A stretch of DNA of 64,000 nucleotides, taken from assembly GCA_002007465.1 (NCBI GenBank), contig LNAC01000374.1, forward strand, positions 217,655 through 281,654, read 5' to 3'. The translations under genes and the position numbers were made by a program. The DNA is from Ailurus styani. Lineage: Eukaryota; Chordata; Mammalia; Carnivora; Ailuridae. How positions within the stretch are numbered: the stretch's first letter is position 1; every line of letters starts with the position of its first letter. The notes beneath the pieces are model-generated. The model was not told the DNA's origin, made no database searches, and saw only the letters and a program-made list of their open reading frames with translations. This document shows, piece by piece, positions 11,292 to 22,274 of the stretch.

Positions 11292-11494
11292 GGGGCACCT
11301 GGGTGGCTCAGTGGGTTAAGCCTCTGCCTTCGGCTCAGGTCATGATCTCAGGGTTCTGGGATTGAGCCCCGCACTGGGCTCTCTGCTCAGCAGGGAGCCT
11401 GCTTCCCCCTCTCCCTCTGCTTGCCTCTCTGCCTACTTGTGATCTCTCTCTCTCTCTCTCTCTCGGTCAAACAAATAAATAAATTCTTTAAAAT
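11292..11494 (+). mobile_element. CAN-SINE (SINEC), young type
   Basis: Close to consensus: 'gggcacctgggtggctcagt', 'gggttaagcctctgccttcgg', 'ctctgctcagcagggagcctg', (TC)n and 'acaaataaataaattcttt'. Flanks 'aataacatatctaagc' (11269-11284) and 'aataatatatctaagc' form a 16-bp near-perfect TSD. Confidence 0.95.
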
Positions 11495-11789
11495 AAATAA
11501 TATATCTAAGCCTGCCACTTCTCCCTGGCAATAAATGATTTGCAGTCCAATTCCACAGTCCTTAGAATTACTATTCTCCCCAACCCTTTCAAATGCTCAA
11601 GAAATTATACTATCTGGGCATTTGCTTTCACCTATATCTCATCCCAATCCACCACAAGTGAAAATGTCTGCAAATGTTATCAATACAGCATTCTAGTGAC
11701 CATCAGCATTCCACCTACCACCCATAACAGGATATTTTTTGCACCCCAGTTGAGACTAAGCAAATCCTATCCTTACGGTCTGTTTCATA

Positions 11790-12245
11790 GGCCCACTCCT
11801 GGCACCAGCTGTCTTAGATGTGGTTTCCTAGAAGCAGAGCCTGAGAAAAGGGTTCTTGTTCAAGATTTACTGAATGAATTCTCAGAAGAAGATAAAAAGC
11901 AGGCTAGGGCAGAGGGAAAATGCAAAAAGAAAATACAGTTTCAGCTGGAGGCTGATTTCAGCCTGATCTCACAGAGAAACTCCAGAGCACAAATCACCCC
12001 CCATAGAGGTCCCCCCTTGCAGTAAGAAGACCGGCCTTTTGTGCTGTATGCCTCTTCAGATATTGGCAGGGGACCACCCTTGGGGGAGGATGCATAAATT
12101 TCCAGGTAACCTGGGTCCCATGATCTGGGACATTTCTTTCGAGAAGAGTAGCTATGAGCTCCTAACAGCCAACACTCAGGACAGCCAAGACGTGGGTGTG
12201 TTAGTGAATAGAAAATGACCTGGGCACAACACTTCAGCACACACT
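11790..12245. repeat. Possible unclassified dispersed repeat
   Basis: The segment from 'tttcctagaagcagagcctgag' through 'cagctggaggctgatttcag' to 'gaaaatgacctgggcacaac' resembles a dispersed sequence I have an impression of from other mammals. I cannot name it. The 161-codon frame at 11540-12025 crosses it without any recognised domain, so I do not call a gene. Confidence 0.3.
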
Positions 12246-12708
12246 ATGACCACACTTCACAACTGGGTTACTAAGACGTGCATGCTACCTCTTCCATAGA
12301 TAGAAAGTCACTTGCTTCAGAACTGTCCTTTCCCAGTTACAATCTTTCCCTTCAATGAGGAAAAGACCATACACATGCAACCACCACAAACAGAAATCCC
12401 TGCAACTCTTGTTACTGTATGTCTCGAGAGCCAAGCCAAACTGCTCCATCTACAACCAAAAAAAAAAAAATGGGTGTTCTCCACACTCTCTATATGGACA
12501 AAAAAAGTAGCTTATGGTCCCTGGGGCCTCTGCTAGCCCTCTATCCAGCGAGGGGATGAAAGTTTCACAACTCGGCTTGCCAACAGAAATAACACAAACA
12601 GCAAATGCAGATCCTGTGTGAGTACATCTGACTGAGCATAAATCACTGCCGGAATCTAATTGCAAGGAGCCTGGGAAACATAGATGATGTACAAGAATAC
12701 CGCTTTGG

Positions 12709-12915
12709 GGGTGCCTGGGGGGTTCAGTCCGTTAAGTGTCTTCCTTTGGCTCAGGTCATGATCCCAAGGTCTTGGGATCCATTGAGCCCACATGAGGCTC
12801 CCTACTCAGCAGGGAGTAGGCGTCTCCCTCTGCCTCTCCCTGCCCTGCTCCCCTTCTCCCCCCCTCCCCTGGCTTGTGTGCGCTCTCCCCCTCTCTCTCT
12901 CCCTCTCTCTCCACC

Positions 12916-12946
<31 letters not shown>

Positions 12947-12995
12947 CGATTTTTCTTTCAGTCTATCTCAAATAAATAAATTAGATCTTTATGAA
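12709..12995 (+). mobile_element. CAN-SINE (SINEC) with expanded CT tract
   Basis: Head 'gggtgcctggggggttcag', body 'gctcaggtcatgatcccaagg', then a pyrimidine tract extended to about 130 bp of CT/CCCTCT units, and an 'aaataaataaatta' tail. Flanks 'aagaataccgctttgg' (12693-12708) and 'aagaataccactttgg' (12997-13012) are a 16-bp TSD with one mismatch. At ~290 bp it is longer than usual because of the CT expansion. Confidence 0.94.
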
Positions 12996-13194
12996 AAAGA
13001 ATACCACTTTGGCCTCTTCATCCTGAAAGTTACCCTAAAAAGAGAGAGTAATAGATAATCAACACCTGTCCACCAAATCCATGTCCGTCCACTCTTGTTA
13101 CCCAGCATCTATCTCAAAATACCTAAACTTCAAAAGAAGAGTACCAATAACAGGCTGATATCTATGCCCGGGAAACATGTCTTCTCCATCTTTA

Positions 13195-14200
13195 TATGGC
13201 TTAAAGTATCTTAATTTTGCTTTCTCTCTCGGGTCATAGTTGAGCTATATAGAGTTCTAGGTTGACAACCATTTTACATCAGAACATTGAAACTATGATT
13301 TCACTGTTTTGTAGCTCTGATTGCCGCTGCTGAGAAGTATGTTGCCAATTTAATCATTGTTCCTTTAGAAGTTAGCTGGCTTTTCTCCCTCTGATTAACA
13401 AAGTTTTTCTCTTCTTGATATTCTGCAATTTTGCTCTGGTTTTTCTGGGTGTAATTTATTTTTCTCTTTCCTATTGGATCTTGGTGTACTTCTTCAACCT
13501 GAGAGCTGTCTTCAATTCCAAGAAGTTCTTCTGAGCCATTATCTCTTTTAATACCAAGCTCTGCTGTATTCTCTCTCTCCCCCTTTTTTTTTTCCTGGAA
13601 TTTTATGAATATACGTTGATGGATCATTTTTATTTTATCCTCTACAGATCTTAGCATCTCTTTCATATTTTTCATCTCTTTATCTCTCTGTGCTTAATTT
13701 TTCTCCATTTTTATCAGTCTTTCCATTAACTTTTCCAATTTAATGATTACACTGATCCCTTAATTAGTTGTACTTTTAAAACTTCAGTTTCTGTAAATTT
13801 TATTATTCCTAAATATCCTTTTTCAGTTTGTTTCCAAGGTTACCTGTTGTTTTATATATTGCTTGGCTATTGCCTGCACACTGTGTATGATCTCTCAGGT
13901 ATTTTATGTCTACAATATTTTTGCAGGCAAAGCCTATCACTTACTGCATTCTCTGACTCTTCATGGCTCTTGTTTCTACTTGTTCCTTGTCATTTTTAGC
14001 TACATATGGGGGAGGAGTTAATTTTCCAATGTTCCCTGGGTTGGGGAAGAATCCTACTGAGTAATTTGGAGTGTTGAATATTGAGCCCTGTGGGTTTCAC
14101 ATGTCTAGGACCAACTTTGTTTGCATTTTTTTATCTTGGTGCTCTGAGGAGTCATGTAAGGAGTTCAGCTCTGGCCTGCTGCAGACACAGAACGCATTTC
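13195..14200 (-). mobile_element. Ancient L1M-type 3' region, antisense
   Basis: The order 'ctatatagagttctaggttgac', 'gccgctgctgagaagtatg', 'gttcctttagaagttagctgg', 'ttctgcaattttgctctgg' matches a well-known old L1 3' region read backwards. No reading frame survives; the 124-codon minus frame at 13301-13675 is incidental. The right edge is indistinct. Confidence 0.6.
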
Positions 14201-14259
14201 GAGTCCCCATTCCCTGTCAGGCCCTCATGTCACCTCTAAAACCCTGACCTGAGTTTCAG

Positions 14260-15505
14260 TTCTCTCTCCATTCATTTCCCCTTTCTTTGGAGCTCAAGTA
14301 TATACTTAGGGGGTTTCATTTTTGCTGTTGTTATATTTTATTTGGAATTTTTATGTATTGAAACTTGAGAAGGATTTCCTATATCTGCTCAGGATATCAT
14401 AACAATCAAAAGTACTCTGTCAATGCCTTATTTGTCTTCCATATACCTAAGAAGAAAATCAAAGGGCAATGTCAGCATCCCTCTGGCAACTTGGTGAAGC
14501 AGAATTAACAAGCAATAAGCTGACTTATGTAAGTAACAAGTAATAAGACATTTTTCCTTAGTTGTTATTAATTTGTCAGTTTGTGTGTAGGAGATGGATG
14601 CTATCTGAAGAAGTAAAAGGATCCTCATTATTGCCTTATTTTTCCTTAACACACCCATGGTTGTTACTTGTCAAAATTTTATTTGAGGGGGAGAAATAAA
14701 AAGTCTATTTATGCCAAACACATCCACAGTTAAAATGCAGATATTATACTGTCTTATGGTAAAGAAATTGATTTCTTTTTATTGTATGACTGAAGTCTTT
14801 GATAAATTAAAAGTTAATAAGAATAAGCCCCGTTGCTGGAATTCCCTAATAAATTGAAAATATATTTCTCACATGGAGAATCCTTTCAGCACCCTTCAGC
14901 ACTCCACCTGACCCTTCTCTGTCCTCACCTGTTACAAAAAGCCAGTATATGACATCACGTTATCTTCACAGAGCCTTGTCAGCCCAGGCCCAAAATGGCA
15001 GCCCATCGAGACAAAACAGACAGCCATAGTGCATAATGAGTAAGGGTGCTAATTGCAGGGACCACTGGCCTTCGTCATACAACTGCACTGAGACTGTCCC
15101 CTGGCACTGTTGTCTAAAGCTGAGATATACAGTCATACCAGCTGAACACTGACTTCTCTGTGGTACGGAAAATTGAGGAGCTCTCCCTCCACATGACATC
15201 AAGTGGGCATTACTGGTTTCCCCTTTAAAAAAAGTTGAAAGAGTCAGTAAGTTTGGATTCACATGGGCCCAAGTGTCCCCTCTACCAGCTAGTCATATGC
15301 ATATAGCAAGTTATATATGGTTTTGAATTCTAAAGGATTTTTTTCCTCCAATTTATATTTTGATTTGGTTTTAATACCATTGTTTTCATTCTTTGTAGAA
15401 GTTAACTCACTAGCTCTTCTTTAATCTTCTGAAAATGCTAGGATCAAATAAAACAGTAAGGGTATGTGAGGGAACTGGAGACTTATCTTCCAAAATTAGT
15501 TTCTT
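14260..15505. other. Non-coding DNA, no recognised feature
   Basis: No repeat family, RNA gene or exon recognised. A 98-codon minus frame (14966-15262) shows no domain. Confidence 0.5.
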
Positions 15506-15511
15506 CAAACT

Positions 15512-15832
15512 GACAAAAAGCAAACTCAGATCTATAAATACAGAGAACAAACTGATGTTTGCCAGAGGGGAAAGGTATAGGGGGATGGGAAAATGGGTGA
15601 AGGGGAGAGTGAGATACAGGCTTCTAGTTATGAAATGAATAAGTCATGAAAATAAAAAACACAGCATACGGAATTTGGCCAATGTACTGTAATAGCTTTG
15701 TATGGTGATAGATGGGAGCTACACTTGTGGTGAGCATACTATAATGCATGAAGTTTAATCACTACACTGTAAACCTGAAACTAATATAATACTGTGTGTC
15801 AAATACACTCCAACTTCAAAAAAAGTTTTAAA
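15512..15832 (+). mobile_element. L1M-type 3' end, sense
   Basis: 'gagaacaaactgatgtttgcc', 'agaggggaaaggtatagggg', 'gatgggaaaatgggtgaagg', 'gagcatactataatgcatg', 'cactacactgtaaacctgaaac' and 'caaatacactccaacttcaa' are in the order of an old L1MA-like 3' terminus, followed by a short A run. Confidence 0.85.
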
Positions 15833-15834
15833 TT

Positions 15835-16600
15835 AGTTTCTTTGTTTTGACTTCAATCAGTTACAGATGCACTACAGATGTGCTGACATTCCAGAAAAAT
15901 GTTCCCAAATGTAGTTTAGCTACTGCTATATAATACTAACTTAAGGAAGCCATCATTTACACAAATAGTTCTGCAATTAAAATGAAACGTTGTTGTTGTT
16001 GTTGTTAATATCAGCCATTACATGAAGAATTAAGGAATTTTTGAGAGGAAAGGGTAGTCCTGATTGAGAGTGGAACACCACATTTGTTTCCTATAAAATA
16101 TTTTCTGTATCTTAAGATTAAACTTTGAAGGTAACTCCTTTCTCTCTTCTAGGTAAAACACACTAGAACTTGAAAGTGGGCCACTTGCTGGTGTTTCACA
16201 GTGACTATGTGTACTCTCTGAAAAATCTAATTTGGAAATATACCTCCACCAAGCTCTAACTCTGCTGATTGTTTTGGAGATCTTTTACTTGCAAGTGCAT
16301 TTAACTGTCCTGGGACACTATACTAAATTTCACCTCCTTTAAATGTGTGTATGTGATGGGCCAAGAAGGTCTCAATAGATATCAATCAGAAGCTGAATCT
16401 CCCACCTGACTATTGATTCAAGCTGGACAGCAAACTTCAGGAAAGCACTGGATTGGATTTGGTTATATTTAGCATGTATGACTCAGAGGTGGTTCTTGAT
16501 AGACTAATAAAAACTTCCCCATGACAAATTCTAAGTTCCGGGATGAGTGTTGAGGTCTGACTTACCTCACAGAACTTACCTTCCAGTGAGAGAGACAGAA
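15835..16600. other. Non-coding DNA with a short (TTG)n
   Basis: The only simple sequence is a TTG run near 15989-16006. Nothing else recognised. Confidence 0.5.
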
Positions 16601-16615
16601 AATAAGTCAACAAAG

Positions 16616-16635
16616 GAACACACACACACACACAA
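16616..16635. repeat. Short (CA)n tract
   Basis: About nine uninterrupted CA dinucleotides. Confidence 0.9.
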
Positions 16636-16639
16636 CAAG

Positions 16640-17060
16640 AATGTCAAATAACTCTGTGATCTAAGTCTAAGGTATTGTGATCGTGAAAAGATAGGTGGAA
16701 GTAAGGGGCTATTTGAGTTGGATAATTAGGGAAAGACTTTCTGAAAAGGGGCTATTGTCTACGGTCTATCAGGAAGAAGTCAGCCATGAGAAAATCCAAG
16801 GGAAAAATATTCCAAGAAAAAAAAAGAGCACAAGAGCATAGGCCCTGGAGAGGAATCAAACTCAGAATAGTAAGCAATAGAAAGAAGACCCATGTGAATA
16901 AATTATGAGAGTGAGCGAGAAGAGGATTACAAATGGAAACTGGACAGGTGGGCTACAACAAAACCACGCAGGGCCTTCTACGTGTCAGTGAGCCCTTTGA
17001 ATTTGATTTTAACTGTGACAGAAAGTCATTTGAGGGGTTTTAAATAAAAGGTTTTGACTG
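16640..17060 (-). repeat. Ancient L2-like repeat
   Basis: 'gaaagactttctgaaaagggg', 'agaagtcagccatgag', 'gcacaagagcataggccctgg', 'gcagggccttctacgtgtca' and 'tcatttgaggggttttaaa' follow the same word order as the segments near 5100-7100, 19350-20210 and 34278-34910. Diverged. Family assignment uncertain. Confidence 0.45.
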
Positions 17061-17099
17061 TAGTTATATGACCCCAATATAAATTAGAACCAACCATAA

Positions 17100-17312
17100 T
17101 CTTTTGGTTCATGTCTTTCTCCTAGCAATTATTACAACACGTGTTTATCTATCTGTTTGTGAGCCATCTTTTTCTGTCTTAAATCTGCCCTCTCTTTGTA
17201 AACTCTGTGAGAGTAGGGAACGGACTGCTCTGTTTGCCATTGAATGTCTAGATAGCCACAGACCTTACCGCATACCTGATGGGTACTCAGTATACACTGG
17301 ACAAATGAGGGG
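17100..17312 (+). repeat. L2 3'-end relic
   Basis: 'ctttgtaaactctgtgagag', 'gggaacggactgctctgtttgcc' and 'gggtactcagtatacactgg' match the L2 3' terminus pattern (gene-like 'aaactctgtgag...gggac...ctcaataaat'), in sense orientation and degraded. Confidence 0.6.
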
Positions 17313-17319
17313 CTGATTA

Positions 17320-18640
17320 TAAAATGTTTATTTCCAACTCTTTTTAAGGTCACAGGATACTAAAATTTACCCTCTCCCTGTAGTGGCTACAAGATTGTGT
17401 GGTACCAGGTGAATCAGTTCCAAGCATTACCCCAACTTTCTCAGCACGATTGTGTCCACTGAGCCCAAAAAAAGACAGATTTTTAAGTATTTTTTTAATA
17501 TTTGAAATCAGTGTACTTGCTGCTAATCAAACACAGAGAATCCAAAGAGTAAAATGTTTCTCAACACAGAAGAAAACAGTATCAGGAGCTCTGCAGGTAG
17601 GATTTCAATAGCTATTGTTTTATACGGTAGGAGCTCTGTGATAATTTCTGTTGTAAGCTGCAGCTCAGTGGATTGAATGGTGTAAAACTGCATTAGTAAA
17701 TAAAAGAACTAAAAGGATTTTACAGCCATTTCCTTCAAGTAATTCTGCCCTGGATGGAACCATTACAGCCTGAAACTCTGAAACAATAAACCCACGGTAG
17801 TTCTGTTCAAGGAGAAAATCTTTCTGTTCTAAAGATATTTAGCATCGTTCCAGTGAAACCAACCCTGTGTGTGCTTTCCTAGAAAGAGAGCGTTATAGTA
17901 ACCATTTCCAGTGCCACTGCCCAGCCTCCTTCTTCCAGGGGCTGCACGCTGACTCCATCCAGATCTCCAGTTTGCCTGTGTGTGTCTATGCATTTCAGGG
18001 TGGGGATAGAGCATTCTTTTTCAGTTCCTGGTGTTAGAAGTACTACCAACTGATCTCTGAATTTGCCAAGGGTGACCACCAATAACAAGGAACAGGGAGG
18101 GCATAAGAATATGCACATAAACATTTATCTTTTGTGGTTTCAGGAAAGGAGGGAGAAGCTTCATTCATCAAAAACATATCTTATTCGTTGAAATTCTCTT
18201 AGAATCACAACTGTCCATGTGTCCACTAGAATCAAGACAAATTCAGTGGAAGAGATGATATACTCTCATATGTTCACAGAGTCTTACTAAGGGGTAAATA
18301 ATCACATAATACTCTCATGTCTGAGTTTCCTTGAAAGGAAGTTTAGGGGTGGAGGAAGAGTGTACCCTGAGTCTCTAAAAAAGGGTCTTCCTGGAATAAA
18401 GGAGAGTTTGAGGACAGGGGAGATGGAATCTTCTTTCCCTCACCACTTTCCTGGGATCTTCTCTACTTAGAAGTTTTCCCTTCATCCTAGAAATAGCAAC
18501 GTGATACTTGGACTGCTCAGGAAAGGAGATAAAACAATATAAATGTAAAGAAAGAAAGAAAAAACATCATACAGAGATTGCTTTAGGGAACAAGATCATT
18601 GGACTATTTCATTACCCTCATGTTAAAAGGAAAATTTGAA
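17320..18640. other. Non-coding DNA, no recognised feature
   Basis: No repeat family or gene recognised, apart from a small 'aaagaaagaaag' run near 18547. Confidence 0.5.
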
Positions 18641-18645
18641 ACAAG

Positions 18646-18647
<2 letters not shown>

Positions 18648-18678
<31 letters not shown>

Positions 18679-18989
18679 GANNNNNNNNNNNNNNNNNNNN
18701 NNNNNNNNNNNNNNNNNNNNNNNNNNNNNNNNNNNNNNNNNNNNNNNNNNNNNNNNNNNNNNNNNNNNNNNNNNNNNNNNNNNNNNNNNNNNTTTTTTTT
18801 TTTTTTTTTTTTTTTTTTTTAGTGAGAGAGATGCAGCCAGAGAGAGGGAACCCAAGCAAGGGGAGTGGGAGAGGGAGAAGCACGCTTCCTACGGAGGAGG
18901 GAGCCCAGTGCGGGGCTCAATCCCAGAACCCTGGGATCATGACCTGAGCCAAAGGCAGTCGCTTATTGGCTGAGCCACCCAGGGTCCCC
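18648..18989 (-). mobile_element. CAN-SINE (SINEC) containing an assembly gap
   Basis: Minus-strand SINE: poly(T), purine-rich 'agtgagagagatgcagcc', 'gtgcggggctcaatccc', 'gggatcatgacctgagcc' and 'tgagccacccagggtccc'. Its tail is interrupted by 112 Ns (18681-18792) with poly(T) on both sides, so the gap falls in or next to the A-tail. Whether a second element is hidden in the gap cannot be seen. Confidence 0.85.
18681..18792. other. Assembly gap (112 N)
   Basis: Undetermined bases flanked by homopolymer T on both sides, a typical place for an assembly break. Open frames reported across it are artefacts. Confidence 0.98.
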
Positions 18990-19099
18990 TGAAAGAAAGA
19001 TTTTGAAAAGGAGTTTGTCATCTGACAGCTACTGCTTTTCTCCTTGATTCAATTTATCCGTTGGAAACTAGTATCAGGTTAATCATTAAATAATCATAA

Positions 19100-19260
19100 A
19101 ATGTGGGACAGTTCCTGCTATGGGACAGACACTGTGCTTGGTCCACAGGAGACAAAGATCATTAAAATGAATGCCCTGCTCTCAAGTTAAATACTGACTC
19201 ATGAGGAGATGGAGGACAAATTAACCACTGTGGCAGAACTCATCTCCTCAGAGCAGAAAC
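19100..19260 (-). repeat. Ancient L2-like repeat, part 1
   Basis: 'gggacagacactgtgcttgg', 'aatgaatgccctgctctcaag' resembles the start of an antisense L2-related repeat. It seems to continue past 19346. Confidence 0.4.
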
Positions 19261-19261
19261 T

Positions 19262-19345
19262 TTTTATATTCTTATTTAATTCTCTGTCCCAAATGCCTAA
19301 AAAATGGCCAAGCAAACAGAATCAGCTCAATAAACATGTGTTGGA
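19262..19345 (+). repeat. L2 3'-end relic
   Basis: 'ctctgtcccaaatgcctaa' and 'cagctcaataaacatgtgttgg' followed by 'atgttgaatgaat' is the L2 3' terminus in sense orientation. Confidence 0.65.
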
Positions 19346-19349
19346 TGTT

Positions 19350-19699
19350 GAATGAATATGTTCATTGCTCTAATGGAGTTAATACTAACAATTGCACCCA
19401 TAAGATGGCATATGAATTGAGACTCGAAGCATTAATAGGAAATTGCCAGGTAGGCAGGATGCAAACACAGAGAGGGTATTCTTGGCAGAGAAGAGTTTCC
19501 CAAGAGCATAGGAGTGTGAGAGAGCATAGTATATTCTGGAATATAAGTAGGTTTGTAGGGATGAAACATTAAATTCAAAAGAAAGTGGCAAGAGATGAAA
19601 TTAGAAAGGCAAGAGCCATATTGGGAAGGGCCATGTGATTCCTAAAAAAGACCTGAAATTGAATCTGCACATGATGAAAAACGCTGAAAAACTCTGATC
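19350..19699 (-). repeat. Ancient L2-like repeat, part 2
   Basis: 'ttgagactcgaagcattaatag', 'caggatgcaaacacagagagg', 'gcatatagtatattctgg'-like words and 'agagccatattgggaagggcc' give the same order as the element near 16640. A SINE (19713-19909) interrupts it and it resumes to about 20210. Confidence 0.4.
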
Positions 19700-19712
19700 A
19701 AGAGTAATACAT

Positions 19713-19909
19713 GGGGCACCTGGGTGGCTTAGTCGGTTAAACCACCGACTCTTGCTATCGGCTTCAGTCATGGTCTCAGGGTCGTGGAATCGAGCCCTGT
19801 TTGGGACTCCAAGCTGAGTATGGAGCCTGCTTAGGATTCTCCCTCTCCCTTTGTCCCTCCTGTGCTTGTTCACTCTCCCACTCTAAAAGGAAAAACAATC
19901 TATTAAAAA
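19713..19909 (+). mobile_element. CAN-SINE (SINEC), older subtype
   Basis: Head 'ggggcacctgggtggcttag', an alternative body 'gactcttgctatcggcttcag', 'catggtctcagggtcgtgg', and the CT-rich part, ending in 'tctattaaaaaa'. Flanking 'aagagtaat' copies (19700-19708 and 19910-19918) are a TSD. The 'gactcttg' body differs from the younger copies. Confidence 0.93.
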
Positions 19910-19918
19910 AGAGTAATG

Positions 19919-20210
19919 TGTAATGGTTTATACATATTAAATGTGACAGGCAGGAAAGAGGAATGGGCGAATCAGAAAGTGTCAATACTTAAAGTCAAGA
20001 GACCGATGAGGAGCTACTATAGTACTTGTGATAGACCACAAGGACCTGAACTGGGGCATCAAAGGTGGGAATGAAGATGGGTGGGGAAAACAATTAACGT
20101 TTTTAAGTGAGACCGAATGACTTGGAAATCTGATCTGGAAATGAAGAACAAAAGAGAAATCTAGGGTTTTTCCCCCCTGATTCTGGCTTGAAGTACTGGA
20201 GACATTATTG
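19919..20210 (-). repeat. Ancient L2-like repeat, part 3
   Basis: 'gatgaggagctactatagtac', 'tgaactggggcatcaaaggtgg' continue the element interrupted by the SINE upstream. No coding content. Confidence 0.35.
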
Positions 20211-20214
20211 TGCC

Positions 20215-21210
20215 ATTTGTAAAGAGAAGAAATAATAGAGACCCCTATACCAGAGATAAACAAATCTAACAGTATATTAAAATCCCATTCTCTGCTGGTG
20301 GGTGGAGTATGGACTGTATAGTGCTTGGCATGAACATACCCACTAAGGCCACAGTCACCTTGCCCAACTCTCGTATGTGTTTTCCTGGTCCATATGAAAG
20401 GACTCCTATATCTGCTTCAGGTTTTTTCTCAATTCCAGGTCAACCCTGGATGCCTGCTTCAGTCTGTGTGTCTGGGGTCCTGACATGTTTCCTCAGTGAA
20501 GGACATCATTTCTCCATCTCAGCCATTGCAGGGAAGTCCTTTGTTGATACAAAATGACACAACACCTGCTCCTCCTTGTGACTTGCTTAGAAGGACGTTT
20601 ATGGTAGACTCAAGAAGTTCAACCACTCGGATATTGACATGAATCTATATAAATTTCAAAATGTGAAAAATCACTTTAATATGATCTAGATTGCTGGTCA
20701 CTTTTCTTAGGGTAAAGGTCTATAACAAGAATATACCCATGTTCTCCAAATTTTCACCATAAAGGTGTTCAGTATGTCAAGTTCACACAAAGAATAGAAG
20801 AAGAAAAAAAATCACAGCCTGAGAGCCATACAGGAAAAAATTTAGTCTTGAAAGAACCTAAAAATTCTCGTTAGAATGGCCTCAAACTTCAAAAAATGAA
20901 GGAAATATCACATTAAAAAAAAGTTCAGGGAGTAACTAAAAAAAAAATCCCAGTCATCTATGTATATGCATGATTAATTTATTGAAGTTCTTACTATATT
21001 CTAGCATAACTTCGTCTGCCTAATTTTGAAACTTACAAAATTTTTTTGTCATAGTTCTCAATTTGCTCCTTTTCGACTAGACTGGTGATTTATAAATAAA
21101 GACAACTATCATAATCTCCTGAGAAGTCTTTTTGTTTGCTTTTGATTTGTTTAGTTGTTTCAAAATACACATGCCTCCATGTATCAAACCTCTGAATGTA
21201 GTCTGAGTAT
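20215..21210. other. AT-rich non-coding DNA, no recognised feature
   Basis: No convincing repeat or exon. A-rich runs near 20800 and 20920-20950. Confidence 0.5.
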
Positions 21211-21214
21211 GTGT

Positions 21215-21310
21215 ACTTTTTTAACTTTCATTTTGATATCATTGTAAACTTATGAGAAAGCTACAAGTAGAGTACAAAGAACCGCCATATACTCTTTACT
21301 CAGAGTTCTT
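21215..21310. mobile_element. Old L1M 3'-region fragment, part 1
   Basis: 'cattttgatatcattgtaaac', 'ttatgagaaagctacaag' and 'ccatatactctttactcag' belong to an old L1 3' region. The second half of the same region appears at 21890-22040, suggesting that the intervening DNA was inserted. Confidence 0.5.
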
Positions 21311-21319
21311 GCGATCTAT

Positions 21320-21740
21320 TGCTACACAATAAACATTTCAAAAAGTAGTGACTTAAAAAAAAAGTTATATTTTAACTCACAGACCTGACCTTTGGCAGGT
21401 GTCAGAGGAAAGGCTTGTCTCTGCTCGGTGAAACACCAGCAGTGGTACTGGTTAGAGAAGTTAGAGCACATTGGTTCTTCCTTTGACTGGCAAATCAGTG
21501 ATGCTATGAGATCAGTGCTCAGCCAGTGCTAAGAGCCGTGGACCTCCATTCCTTTTCAGGGAGGCCTCTCCACACAGGCTTCCAGATGGGCTGCTTGAGC
21601 TTCCTCAGAGCGTGGGGCCCAAAAGTGGGCATGCAGCAGCTCAATTGCCTTTTATTGTCTAGCCCACCCAACTTCAAGGGGGCCGGGATACACCCCTCAT
21701 CCTAGTAAAAGAACTATGGGATGAAGGTATTATTGTCCAT
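21320..21740. mobile_element. Possible DNA-transposon or LTR relic inserted in L1M
   Basis: 'gaggcctctccacacaggc', 'ggctgcttgagcttcctcag', 'gcgtggggcccaaaagtggg' and 'cccacccaacttcaaggggg' are words of a common mammalian dispersed repeat whose name I am not sure of. It sits exactly between two halves of an L1M fragment. Confidence 0.4.
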
Positions 21741-21889
21741 ATTTTCACAGAATGCAGTGTTTCACACCCAAAATTATTTATATTTTACCCGATTTGTTTT
21801 GTCATTGTCTCTATTGATTTCTTCGTCTGTCTCTACATAGATATAAATATAGAATATCTATCTATAGGTGTATATTTAAGTGCATATTT

Positions 21890-22045
21890 CCCAAAAACAA
21901 GGGCATTATTTTCACAGTACAATTACCAAAATCAGAAAATTTGCATTGACAAATCAGTTATCTAATCCATAGTCCACATTTAAATTTTATCAATTGTTTC
22001 CTCCCTCTCCTTTCAAATCCATAAAGAATATTATCAGGCATGCAT
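21890..22045. mobile_element. Old L1M 3'-region fragment, part 2
   Basis: 'cacagtacaattaccaaaatcag', 'attgacaaatcagttatctaatcc', 'atagtccacatttaaatttta' match the continuation of the L1M region begun at 21215. Confidence 0.55.
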
Positions 22046-22104
22046 ATTTTTTCAAATCTCCAAGGGTGATTCTGGTGGCGGTCTTAGTCTAGAACAAGGT
22101 AAAT

Positions 22105-22270
22105 ATTTGGAGACAGACCCAAGGTAAAATCTCAACTTTGTCATTGATCAGAAGCATAACCTTTGACAAACTACTTTGGCTCTCTCTGCCTCAATTTCCT
22201 TATTACTAAAAATGGGAACACCATGGGCTCCATCATAGAATGGAGGAAAGTGTAAGGCACCAGCCTCTCT
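22105..22270 (-). repeat. MIR SINE relic, antisense
   Basis: 'tcaactttgtcattgatcag', 'gcctcaatttccttattac' and 'aaaatgggaacaccatggg' reproduce the MIR core in reverse orientation. Confidence 0.75.
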
Positions 22271-22274
22271 ACAA

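Noticed and set aside
11540..12025. 161-codon plus-strand frame, the longest without N that is not LINE-derived
   Set aside because: No domain, low-complexity start, overlapping frames on the other strand, and part of it resembles a dispersed repeat. Chance frame.
13301..13675. 124-codon Lys/Glu-rich minus-strand frame resembling a coiled coil
   Set aside because: It lies in an L1M-like relic, and the charged composition comes from the T-rich complement.
18599..18973. Open frames of 80-124 codons on both strands
   Set aside because: They cross poly(T), 112 N and a SINE; not genes.
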